DNA of 5,785 bases from JBDNIO01 sp041688215 (GTDB lineage: Bacteria > Pseudomonadota > Gammaproteobacteria > Nevskiales > Salinisphaeraceae): the NCBI GenBank assembly GCA_041688215.1, contig JBDNIO010000196.1:1-5785 (forward strand), written 5' to 3'. Shown here in pieces: positions 1 through 5,698 of this stretch (its first letter is position 1; each line of letters starts with the position of its first letter). The notes under the pieces are model-generated. The model was not told the origin of the DNA. It made no database searches and saw only the letters and a list, made by a program, of their open reading frames with translations. The translations under genes and the position numbers were made by a program.

Positions 1-103
1 ACAAAATGGCGTTTAACACCTGTATATTTGGTAACTTTACGTTACCACGTTGAATAGGAAGGTGTTTTTCAATGCGTTTATAGTGCGATGATGTAATTTC
101 CAT
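1..103 (-). CDS. IS5-family transposase, N-terminal fragment (continues beyond left edge)
   Basis: Reading the minus strand from an ATG at 103 gives 34 residues beginning MEITSSHYKRIEKHL and continuing with QRGNVKLPNIQVLNAIL, open to the window edge. The pattern 'M-(E/Q)-I-(T/S)-x-x-x-Y-x-R-I ... P-(I/V)-Q-R-G-N-V-x-L-x-N-(I/L)-Q-V-L-N-A-I-L' is the characteristic start of IS5-family DDE transposases with the DUF4096-type N-terminal domain. The catalytic DDE residues would lie outside the window. The ATG at 103 matches the family start; upstream in frame there is a GTG at 109-107 and then a TAA stop at 115-113. No good Shine-Dalgarno sequence is visible, as is common for transposases. A TATGAT hexamer (120-115, minus strand) could be a -10 box, without a convincing -35. 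Whether the full transposase is intact cannot be judged. Confidence 0.82.
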   Translation of the reverse strand, partial: MEITSSHYKRIEKHLPIQRGNVKLPNIQVLNAIL

Positions 104-137
104 GCGCACATTTTATCATATTTAGTGTTAACAGGCC
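1..137 (-). mobile_element. End of an IS5-family insertion sequence (partial, runs off left edge)
   Basis: This AT-rich stretch contrasts sharply with the GC-rich sequence from about 145 onward. On the minus strand it encodes an IS5-family transposase N-terminus, preceded by a short 5' leader that ends in GGGCCTGTTAACAC (minus-strand reading). That layout matches the transposase-proximal end of a small DDE insertion sequence. The right boundary is placed near 137 because the acyltransferase frame resumes just after it, and because a CTAG lies at 138-141, a kind of short target that IS5-family elements often use. The other end and the second target copy are outside the window, so the exact boundary and the terminal inverted repeat cannot be confirmed. 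The presence of an IS is well supported; its subgroup is not assigned. Confidence 0.8.
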
Positions 138-141
138 CTAG
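124..141. repeat. Putative IS terminus and target-site junction
   Basis: TGTTAACA at 126-133 is a perfect 8-bp palindrome within the presumed terminal inverted repeat, followed by GGCC and then CTAG at 138-141. An in-frame stop (TAA, 129-131) lies inside the IS end and closes the acyltransferase frame on its upstream side. CTAG is a plausible target duplication, but only one copy is in the window, so the boundary could be off by a few bases. Confidence 0.5.
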
Positions 142-503
142 TTGGAATATCACCGTTGCTGCTGGGCCAGATGTCCGGTCTGCTCACGCGCTTCCCGCCG
201 CTGTTCAACCTGACGGTTTCAAATGTAATCGCATCCGCCGAGCCGCAATATTTTTACGGCGCGGAAATGGAAGCCATTTATCCGATGTCGGTTCTGTTTG
301 ACGGCCACACCCTGAACGTGACGGTTGTGGGCTACGCCGGCAAGCTGTCGTTTGGCGTTACCGGCTGTCGCGACACCAGCCCGAATTTGCAGAAACTGGC
401 GGTCTACGCGGGTGAAGCCTTGGCCGATCTGGAGGCCGCGGTTGCCAAGCGTGGGCGCGCCGGCAAGGGCCGCAAGCTAGCCTCGCGGCGTAAAAAATCA
501 TAA
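138..503 (+). pseudogene. WS/DGAT acyltransferase, C-terminal remnant truncated by IS insertion
   Basis: The open frame encodes about 121 residues ending at TAA 501-503. It matches the C-terminal (DUF1298-type) domain of bacterial wax ester synthase/acyl-CoA:diacylglycerol acyltransferases, which esterify fatty alcohols or diacylglycerol with acyl-CoA to make storage lipids. Family landmarks in order are LLLGQMSGLL, PPLFNLTVSNV (the conserved N-x-x-x-S-N-V segment), EPQYFYGAEMEAIYPMS, LFDGHTLNVTVVGYAGKLSFG, a GCRD element and a closing amphipathic helix with a basic tail. Intact members are roughly 450-550 residues with an HHxxxDG active site near residue 135; all of that is missing. Family-like residues (LVGISPL) continue upstream of the first possible start (TTG at 156) right up to the IS end, so 156 is not a real start. 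The SDR gene begins 30 nt downstream, so the two were probably in one operon before the insertion. The fragment has no start signal and should be inactive. Confidence 0.85.
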
Positions 504-508
504 ATAAG

Positions 509-530
509 CAATAAGCAAAGGGGGTTATTG
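509..530 (+). promoter_or_regulatory. Shine-Dalgarno of the SDR gene, in the loop of a small stem
   Basis: AAGGGGG at 518-524 is a strong Shine-Dalgarno sequence 9 nt before the ATG at 534, and this decides the start over the TTG at 528, which is only 3 nt away. CAATAA (509-514) and TTATTG (525-530) are perfectly complementary and would place the Shine-Dalgarno in a 10-nt loop. The stem is short and AT-rich, so a regulatory role is uncertain. Just before it, ATAAGCA occurs twice in tandem (504-510 and 511-517). Confidence 0.6.
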
Positions 531-533
531 GCA

Positions 534-1313
534 ATGGGGCAAAGCGTACAAGACCATAACGGTGCGGTAGTGCTGGTTACCGGCGGCGGCAAGGGCGTTG
601 GGCGTGGCATTAGCGAGTGCTTTCTGGCGGTCGGGGCAGCCGTTGTCGTTTGTGGACGCGAATGTCCCGAAAGCCTGCCCCAGGTCGATGGCCGTGAGGC
701 TGAGTTTATGACAGTGGACGTACGAGATGCCGAAGCCACCGGCGAAATGCTGGAAAAAATTCACGCGCGTCATGGCCGCCTGGATACGCTGGTGAACAAT
801 GCGGGCGGCTCGCCCTTTGCGTTGGCGGCTGATGTATCGCCGAGATTCAGCGAGGCGATTATCCGGCTGAATTTGCTTGCGCCGCTGCAACTCGCCCAGC
901 AGGCCAACCGGATAATGCAGCAACAGGATGCGGGGGGCGCAATACTATTTATAGCCAGTGTCAGCGCGCTGCGTGCGTCTCCCGGTACCGCGGCATACGG
1001 CGCGGCCAAGGCCGGAATTCTGAGTCTTATCCGCAGTCTGGCGGTGGAATGGGCGCCGAAAGTGCGGGTCGCGGCGGTGAGTCCCGGTTTGATCCGCACA
1101 GAAAAATCACATCTGCATTATGGCGACGAAGCGGGTATTGCCGCGGCCGCGTCCACCATTCCTGCCGGGCGCCTGGGCACCCCGGAAGACGTTGGCAAGG
1201 CTTGCGTGTTTTTAGCGTCGCCGCACGCGGCCTATGCCTCGGGCAGTAATCTGGTGCTTGAAGGCGGCGGCGAAAGGCCGGCGTTTCTGGACGCGACCAG
1301 CGTGAACAAATGA
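534..1313 (+). CDS. Short-chain dehydrogenase/reductase (SDR) family oxidoreductase
   Basis: This is a 259-residue classical SDR, the normal length for the family, expected to be a cytoplasmic NAD(P)-dependent oxidoreductase acting on a hydroxyl or keto group. Visible motifs are the cofactor-binding TGGGKGVG (16-23), an acidic D62-V63 that would contact adenine, NNAG (88-91), the structural Asn113, and catalytic Ser142, Tyr155 and Lys159 (YGAAK). SPG (183-185) and GRLGTPEDV (212-220) follow, so the active site appears complete. An Arg at position 42 just after beta-strand 2 hints at NADP(H) preference. The stretches SHLHYGD and GGGERPAFL resemble, from memory, an SDR subgroup found in actinobacterial acyl-CoA/steroid degradation clusters (Rv3559c/IpdF-like); I cannot verify this, and the substrate is unknown. 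The ATG at 534 is chosen for its Shine-Dalgarno. The gene follows the broken acyltransferase by 30 nt and precedes the DUF3604 gene by 10 nt, so it is probably co-transcribed. Confidence 0.93.
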   Translation: MGQSVQDHNGAVVLVTGGGKGVGRGISECFLAVGAAVVVCGRECPESLPQVDGREAEFMTVDVRDAEATGEMLEKIHARHGRLDTLVNNAGGSPFALAADVSPRFSEAIIRLNLLAPLQLAQQANRIMQQQDAGGAILFIASVSALRASPGTAAYGAAKAGILSLIRSLAVEWAPKVRVAAVSPGLIRTEKSHLHYGDEAGIAAAASTIPAGRLGTPEDVGKACVFLASPHAAYASGSNLVLEGGGERPAFLDATSVNK

Positions 1314-1323
1314 GGGTGTCAAA

Positions 1324-3357
1324 ATGCTGCTAATTCCAAACAACATTAGACGAGTCCTTGCCGCGGCCCTGCTGCCAGGAGTGCTCGCGGCCTGCGGCGC
1401 GGGCGGCTCATCGAGCACTGCGCAGAACACGGTAGATACCCCCGCTCCGGGCCAGCGTACCGCCTGCGCCAATAACAACCCGTTGCGCAATCCCTACTTC
1501 GGGGATTTACATGTGCATACCGTATTTTCGCTCGATGCCAATACCCAGGGCACGGTAACCCACCCGCGTGACGCTTACCGCTATGCCAAGGGGGAGACGC
1601 TCGGCATTCAGCCGTTTGATCGAAATGGCGAAGCCACCCGCACAACCCGGCTCTTGCGGCCGCTGGATTTTGCCGCGGTCACTGACCATGCCGAACTGTT
1701 CGGCGAGGTCGAGGTCTGTACCAACGAGCGGGACTATCCGCTGGAATACAACTCGCTGGAATGCCAGTTCTTTCGCGCGTCCCCGGAAAACGCGTTCCTA
1801 TTTTTCAATTTGCTGCAGCTTGGATTGCCGTTGTTTACCCTGCCGCCGGAACTCAGAGCCATTCCGCTGATTGACGAAATTCCGCTTTCCGGCGCGGGCG
1901 GCGATGTGCCGCGTTTGCCCTATTGCGGATTGAATGGCGAGACCTGCCTGCGCGCCGCCAGAACCCCGTGGCGGGAAATCCAGGCCGCAGCCGAAGAACA
2001 TTATGATCGTAGCGAAAATTGCAGCTTCACCACATTCGTCGGCTACGAATACAGCGGCGCACCGCGTTCTTTCAACCTGCATCGCAATGTGATTTTTCGC
2101 AGCGAAGTCGTCCCAGACCAACCGCCCGCTTACCAGGAGCACACCACGCCGGAAAAACTCTGGCAGGCCCTTTCCAACCGCTGTCGCAGCGAAGACGGTT
2201 GTGACTATTTGACTATCCCGCACAATTCCAACCTGAGCGGCGGGCTGATGTTTGAAGTGCCCGACAGCAGCCGCGCCTATGCCGAAACCCGGCAACTCAA
2301 CGAGCCGCTGGCGGAGATTTACCAGCACAAGGGCCAGTCGGAATGCCTGAATACCGTGGGCGCCGGCATGCAGGATGAGCTTTGCGGCTTCGAGGTCGTG
2401 CCCTACGATAATTTGTCCGGCAACCGTTTCGGCGGTATCAACTCGGGGCCACCGAAACAGCAGGACTACCTGCGCGAGGCGCTGAAAGAGGGCATCCGCC
2501 GCCAGAATAATAACGGCGTAAACCCGTTCAAATACGGCCTGATTGGCGGTACCGATACGCATCTGGGTGCCGCGGGTCTGACCCTGGAAAAAGACTACCC
2601 CGGTCACGGCGGTGCGAGCACCGCGAGTGCCGGGGCCGAAGGCTTGACCGACGAAATTGAGTACAGTCCCGGCGGTCTGGCAGTGCTGTGGGCAGCAGAA
2701 AACTCCCGTGATTCGCTGTACGCGGCTATGCGCCGGCGCGAGGCATACGGCACCAGTGGCACGCGCCCGATCGTGCGCTTTTTCGGCGGCTGGGATTTGC
2801 CTGCGGATATGTGTTCGCGCAGCGATTACGCCGAAACCGGCTACGCGCGGGGCGTACCCATGGGCGCTGATTTGCCCAGCGCGCCTGCCGCTGCGGTCGG
2901 GCCCAGCTTCAGTGTTTCGGCGCTGCGTGATCCAGGCTTGCCCGGCAGCAATGCCCAGGCGCTGCAGCGTATCCAGATTATCAAGGGCTGGGTAGAAAAC
3001 GGCGAAAAACAGGAGACGGTGATCGAAGTTGCTGGTGATCCCAACAATGGCGCAGGCGTCAATCTGAATACCTGCGAAACCTCCGGCGCCGGATTCAACA
3101 CCCTCTGCGGCGTCTGGCAGGACCCGGATTTCAGCCCAGACGAAAATGCCTTCTATTATGCGCGCGTGGTGGAGAATCCGAGTTGCCGCTGGGCCACGCG
3201 TCAGTGCCTGGCCGCCGGTATTGATGAAGCAGCCTGTGCCGATCTCGACTCCGTGCCGGAAGGGTTTGCCGACTGCTGCAACGCCGATTTCCCGAAAACA
3301 ATTCAGGAACGCGCCTGGACTTCGCCTATCTGGTACAGCCGCGCGGATGAGAGTTGA
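1324..3357 (+). CDS. DUF3604 domain lipoprotein (PHP-like putative metal-dependent hydrolase)
   Basis: This 677-residue protein starts with a basic, then hydrophobic, signal sequence ending in lipobox LAAC (21-24). It should therefore be cleaved by signal peptidase II and lipidated on Cys24, in the periplasm or outer membrane. The rest matches the DUF3604 family across its length. Landmarks are YFGDLHVHTVFSLDAN (58-73, with His63 and His65), RPLDFAAVTDHAELFGEVE (112-130, with Asp121 and His122), IPHNSNLSGGL (298-308, with His300), GGTDTHLGAAG (408-418, with Asp411 and His413), and a C-terminal part with TSGTRPIVRFFGGWD and QRIQIIKGW. The His/Asp pattern resembles PHP metal sites, so metal-dependent hydrolysis is inferred; the substrate is unknown. 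There are 18 cysteines besides the lipid-bearing one, suggesting disulfides. GAGGG (1312-1316) overlaps the SDR stop and sits 7 nt before the ATG. The stop nearly abuts the foldase gene. Confidence 0.92.
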   Translation: MLLIPNNIRRVLAAALLPGVLAACGAGGSSSTAQNTVDTPAPGQRTACANNNPLRNPYFGDLHVHTVFSLDANTQGTVTHPRDAYRYAKGETLGIQPFDRNGEATRTTRLLRPLDFAAVTDHAELFGEVEVCTNERDYPLEYNSLECQFFRASPENAFLFFNLLQLGLPLFTLPPELRAIPLIDEIPLSGAGGDVPRLPYCGLNGETCLRAARTPWREIQAAAEEHYDRSENCSFTTFVGYEYSGAPRSFNLHRNVIFRSEVVPDQPPAYQEHTTPEKLWQALSNRCRSEDGCDYLTIPHNSNLSGGLMFEVPDSSRAYAETRQLNEPLAEIYQHKGQSECLNTVGAGMQDELCGFEVVPYDNLSGNRFGGINSGPPKQQDYLREALKEGIRRQNNNGVNPFKYGLIGGTDTHLGAAGLTLEKDYPGHGGASTASAGAEGLTDEIEYSPGGLAVLWAAENSRDSLYAAMRRREAYGTSGTRPIVRFFGGWDLPADMCSRSDYAETGYARGVPMGADLPSAPAAAVGPSFSVSALRDPGLPGSNAQALQRIQIIKGWVENGEKQETVIEVAGDPNNGAGVNLNTCETSGAGFNTLCGVWQDPDFSPDENAFYYARVVENPSCRWATRQCLAAGIDEAACADLDSVPEGFADCCNADFPKTIQERAWTSPIWYSRADES

Positions 3358-3374
3358 GTTTCGTTTTTAATCCT

Positions 3375-4382
3375 ATGCACCGCTTTACCCGTGAACCCCT
3401 GCTGCATTTTTTCCTGCTGGCAATTCTGTTGCTTGCGGCGCAGTCAGTGGCCGTGCCGTGGTTTAGCCAGACGCATGTGGCTAATAGTGTGCGCGTAACT
3501 GCCCAGCAGCAGAGGCAATTGCGTGATCGCTGGCAGCGCGAAACGGGCCGGGCGTCCACTGCCGAAGAGTTCCAGAGTCTGCTGCACCAATACGTGAACG
3601 AACAGCTATTGGTGCGCGAGGCACAGCGTCTGGGCCTGGATCGGCAAGACCGTGTGGTACGCGAGCGCCTGGTCAAAAACATGCGATTCGCGACAGGTGA
3701 AAGTTATGACAACCTCAACAACGTAGATAACTACCAGCGTTTACTTGAGCATGCCTATACTCTGGGCATGGCTGAGCGTGATCTGGTGGTGCGCCGGCGG
3801 TTGTTTCAGGTGATGCGGCAAAAAATCCAAAGCCAGGTGGATGTGAGCGAACATGAAGTACGTGCCTGGTACCAGGCTCATCCGGAGCAGTTTGTACGGC
3901 CCACGCATTACCGCCTGACGCAGTTGTTTTTTAATCCCGAACTGCGCGGCGAGCGCGCTTGGTTCGACGCCAGAAAAACACTCGCGCAATTACAGCGGGG
4001 GGAACAGACAAAAGCCATAAATAGCGATGCGTTTCTACTGGCCGGAGAACTGGGCTGGACCACCGCTAAAAACCTGCGGGCCAAATTAGGTATCGATTTC
4101 GCAGCCCGGGTTGAGCTTGCCGAGCCCGGTGTATGGATCGGTCCAGTTGGGTCTGCTTACGGTTTGCACCTGGTAAAAGTGAAAGATATCGCGCCCACCA
4201 GTATCGAAGAATATGCTGATGCGCGCGCGCAGGCTGTGGCGGGGGCCTACGCCGAGCGTGACGCCCTGGCCTTGCGCGACGCCCTGGCCGCGTTGCGCGA
4301 GCGCTACGAAATACGGGTCGAACCGGTAGCTGACTTCTCAACCAGCTTAAGCCAGCGAGCGCACGAGTCACCCGCCTCATGA
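3375..4382 (+). CDS. Membrane-anchored parvulin-type peptidyl-prolyl cis-trans isomerase
   Basis: From ATG 3375 this encodes 335 residues. An N-terminal anchor (MHRFTREPLLHFFLLAILLL, 1-20) precedes an alpha-helical, SurA/PpiD-like region (about 40-170), including a short helix with EEFQSLLHQYVNEQLLVREA. The C-terminal part is a PpiC-type domain (about 175-275) with HYRLTQLFFN, GELGW and GPVGSAYGLHLVKVKD, which are family hallmarks including the late His265. It should face the periplasm, tethered to the inner membrane, and assist folding of exported proteins. A TTG at 3354 overlapping the upstream stop gives 7 more residues; I prefer the ATG because related proteins start with M-x-R-F-x-R-E-P-L-L-H-F, though neither start has a strong Shine-Dalgarno. 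The gene lies 17 nt after the DUF3604 stop and shares ATGA with the HupE-like gene. The DUF3604 lipoprotein is its most obvious client candidate (inference). Confidence 0.88.
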   Translation: MHRFTREPLLHFFLLAILLLAAQSVAVPWFSQTHVANSVRVTAQQQRQLRDRWQRETGRASTAEEFQSLLHQYVNEQLLVREAQRLGLDRQDRVVRERLVKNMRFATGESYDNLNNVDNYQRLLEHAYTLGMAERDLVVRRRLFQVMRQKIQSQVDVSEHEVRAWYQAHPEQFVRPTHYRLTQLFFNPELRGERAWFDARKTLAQLQRGEQTKAINSDAFLLAGELGWTTAKNLRAKLGIDFAARVELAEPGVWIGPVGSAYGLHLVKVKDIAPTSIEEYADARAQAVAGAYAERDALALRDALAALRERYEIRVEPVADFSTSLSQRAHESPAS

Positions 4383-5449
4383 ATCGCTTTTTTTCATCCC
4401 TTGCCAAATACTTCGCCACCACCGTCGTCATTGTGACTACGTTTACCGGCTTGGGCGTACAGGTTGCGAACGCGCATCCGCTGGCGCCCGCGTTACTGCA
4501 AATTGAACAGCAGGATGCCACCAGTTGGGCGGTGTTGTGGCGGCATTCGCGTTTGCTGAATTCGTCTGTACCGCCGGAACCGGTATTGCCGTCTACCTGT
4601 AAGCGCAGCACGCCGGTGTCGCTGGTGGAAGAGCCGGGCGCAGCGGTCGCCGCCCGCTGGAAAATACAGTGCGAATCGGATGGATTAGCCGGTTCACGAA
4701 TTGCAGTAACAGGCCTCGAGCGCAACCGGATAAATGTAATCGTGCGCCTGCGCGATCGCCACGATGGCGAGTACCAGACCCTGCTGGATGCCAGCGCCAG
4801 CGAGTTCAGAGTGCCGGATTTGCGCGAGCAAAGCAGCGTGTGGCAGCGCTATCTGCAACTGGGTGCCGAGCATCTTCTATTCGGACCGGATCATCTGCTG
4901 TTTCTGGTGGCGCTAATGCTGCTGGTGCCTGCGAGGTTGCCACTGCTCGCTACCCTGACAGCTTTCACGCTTGGCCACAGCGTTACCCTGAGCCTGGCGG
5001 CGCTGGGCGTTATCCATATGCCGGCCGCGCTGATGGAACTCGGCATCGCGATTAGCCTGGTTGTGGTGGCGCGGGAGTTGTTAAGTAAAACACCCTCCGT
5101 GATTGGGCGCCATCCGGGGGCAATGTCTTTCTCCTTTGGCCTGCTGCATGGTCTTGGATTTGCCGGCGCCCTGGCCGGGATCGGGTTACCAAAATCCGAG
5201 GTCGTACCGGCATTGCTGTCTTTCAATATTGGAATTGAATTGGGCCAAATACTGGTGGTGATGCTGGTGTTCGCAGTGGCAAGTGCCGCTAAATTTCTAT
5301 TTCGATCCCGCGATATTTTGGAAATCAAAAAACTCGCCGGCACGATTCCGGGATATTTTCCGGTGTACCTGCCCGCGTATCTGATTGGGTCGTTTGCTGC
5401 ACTGTGGTGCTTGCAGCGCCTCAGTATTGTCCTGGGGTTAAATGCTTAA
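4379..5449 (+). CDS. HupE/UreJ family membrane protein (possible nickel/metal permease)
   Basis: This 356-residue protein has a signal sequence likely cleaved after ANA (30-32), leaving an N-terminal HPLAPALLQIE start. A non-membrane domain (about 33-150), probably periplasmic, precedes roughly six to seven hydrophobic segments (about 165-350). Conserved HupE/UreJ features are AEHLLFGPDHLLFL (His165, Asp171, His172: the HX5DH motif that matters for nickel transport in studied HupE proteins), FTLGHSVTLSLA (His200), FGLLHGLGFAGAL (His257) and FNIGIELGQ (Glu287). The long N-terminal domain places it in the HupE/UreJ_2 type and not among the short hydrogenase- or urease-linked permeases. No hydrogenase or urease gene is nearby, so the metal and role are open. 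A plausible job is supplying metal to the DUF3604 enzyme (inference). The ATG lies in an ATGA overlap with the foldase stop, with only a weak Shine-Dalgarno, implying translational coupling. It is the last gene of the block. Confidence 0.88.
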   Translation: MNRFFSSLAKYFATTVVIVTTFTGLGVQVANAHPLAPALLQIEQQDATSWAVLWRHSRLLNSSVPPEPVLPSTCKRSTPVSLVEEPGAAVAARWKIQCESDGLAGSRIAVTGLERNRINVIVRLRDRHDGEYQTLLDASASEFRVPDLREQSSVWQRYLQLGAEHLLFGPDHLLFLVALMLLVPARLPLLATLTAFTLGHSVTLSLAALGVIHMPAALMELGIAISLVVVARELLSKTPSVIGRHPGAMSFSFGLLHGLGFAGALAGIGLPKSEVVPALLSFNIGIELGQILVVMLVFAVASAAKFLFRSRDILEIKKLAGTIPGYFPVYLPAYLIGSFAALWCLQRLSIVLGLNA

Positions 5450-5492
5450 AGAACTAAGTGGTTCTAACGACGATTCAGGTAATAGGGCCGTC

Positions 5493-5569
5493 ATTCCGGG
5501 CTCGCGTAGCCCGAGCTACGCGAGCCGAACATAGTGAGCACAGCGAGCTGAACGAAGTGAACCCGGAAT
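5493..5569. repeat. Nested inverted repeat with perfect 12-bp hairpin
   Basis: GGCTCGCGTAGC (5499-5510) pairs perfectly with GCTACGCGAGCC (5515-5526) around a CCGA loop. The outer ATTCCGGG/CCCGGAAT arms (5493-5500 and 5562-5569) share two bases with the inner stem, so the two folds compete at their edge. Between the inner stem and the right outer arm is a degenerate 18-nt direct repeat of the form GAGCnGAACnnAGTGAnC (5522-5539 and 5545-5562, 14 of 18 identical, period 23). No T-run follows, so it is not a classical intrinsic terminator, although so stable an RNA stem could slow or protect transcripts. Confidence 0.7.
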
Positions 5570-5591
5570 CTATGGCTTAAATCTACCTGGA

Positions 5592-5621
5592 TTCCGGATA
5601 AATGCTATGCATTTTCCGGAA
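5592..5621. repeat. Second hairpin of the intergenic element
   Basis: TTCCGGATAAATGC (5592-5605) pairs with GCATTTTCCGGAA (5609-5621) around a TAT loop. One bulged T (5599) is the only defect in a 13-bp stem. It shares the TTCCGG core with the neighbouring element. It lacks a downstream T-tract on the + strand. It could serve as a transcription end or mRNA-protecting stem for the upstream operon, but that is inference. Confidence 0.55.
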
Positions 5622-5638
5622 AGACGAAATAACCTGAG

Positions 5639-5698
5639 TGAATGTTATAACTCAAGTTTCGGAGTTCAAATTGGCAAATATTCGTCAATAAATCCTCA
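5639..5698. other. Intergenic spacer without recognised content
   Basis: This AT-rich spacer lies between the composite repeat and the possible convergent gene. A perfect 8-bp palindrome, GTTATAAC, lies at 5644-5651. I see no gene, RNA or clear promoter in it on either strand. Confidence 0.4.

Larger units (their letters stand above)
5474..5638. repeat. Composite intergenic repeat with two hairpins
   Basis: This non-coding element lies 24 nt after the HupE-like gene. It opens with CGTCATTCCGGG and contains matching ATTCCGGG (5493-5500) and CCCGGAAT (5562-5569) arms, a style common to dispersed intergenic repeats in Proteobacteria. A second part begins at CCTGGATTCCGG and holds another hairpin. 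Weak outer complementarity (CAGGT near 5476-5480 and ACCTG at 5632-5636) suggests the whole unit may be one palindromic element. It lies between convergent genes if the minus-strand tail at 5699 is real. The outer limits are approximate. Confidence 0.6.

Noticed and set aside
29..47. Perfect 7-bp inverted repeat TGGTAAC/GTTACCA with a 5-nt spacer
   Set aside because: It lies inside the transposase coding sequence, in the conserved QRGNVKLP region, so it is most simply explained by codons and not by an operator.
50..84. TTGAAT and TATAGT as an outward + strand promoter from the IS
   Set aside because: The spacing is about 23 nt, too long for a standard sigma70 promoter, and the region is transposase coding sequence.
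126..146. Integron attC-like or core-site sequence at the junction
   Set aside because: GTTAACA and GTTGGAA do not fit GTTRRRY, and the IS5-type transposase explains the junction better.
156..503. A free-standing 115-residue protein starting at TTG 156
   Set aside because: Family-like residues extend upstream of 156 to the IS end, there is no Shine-Dalgarno, and the protein is plainly the C-terminal domain of a much longer enzyme.
1798..2607. Long open frame on the minus strand opposite the DUF3604 gene
   Set aside because: It lies entirely within a gene whose + strand product matches a family end to end. The antisense translation shows no recognisable domain and is a common effect of GC-rich codon bias.
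3354..3374. TTG 3354 as the start of the foldase gene
   Set aside because: It is possible through stop-start overlap, but the ATG at 3375 aligns with the usual N-terminus of the family; kept as an alternative only.
5450..5465. AGAAC/GTTCT just after the last gene as a terminator
   Set aside because: The stem is only 5 bp, AT-rich, and has no following T-tract.
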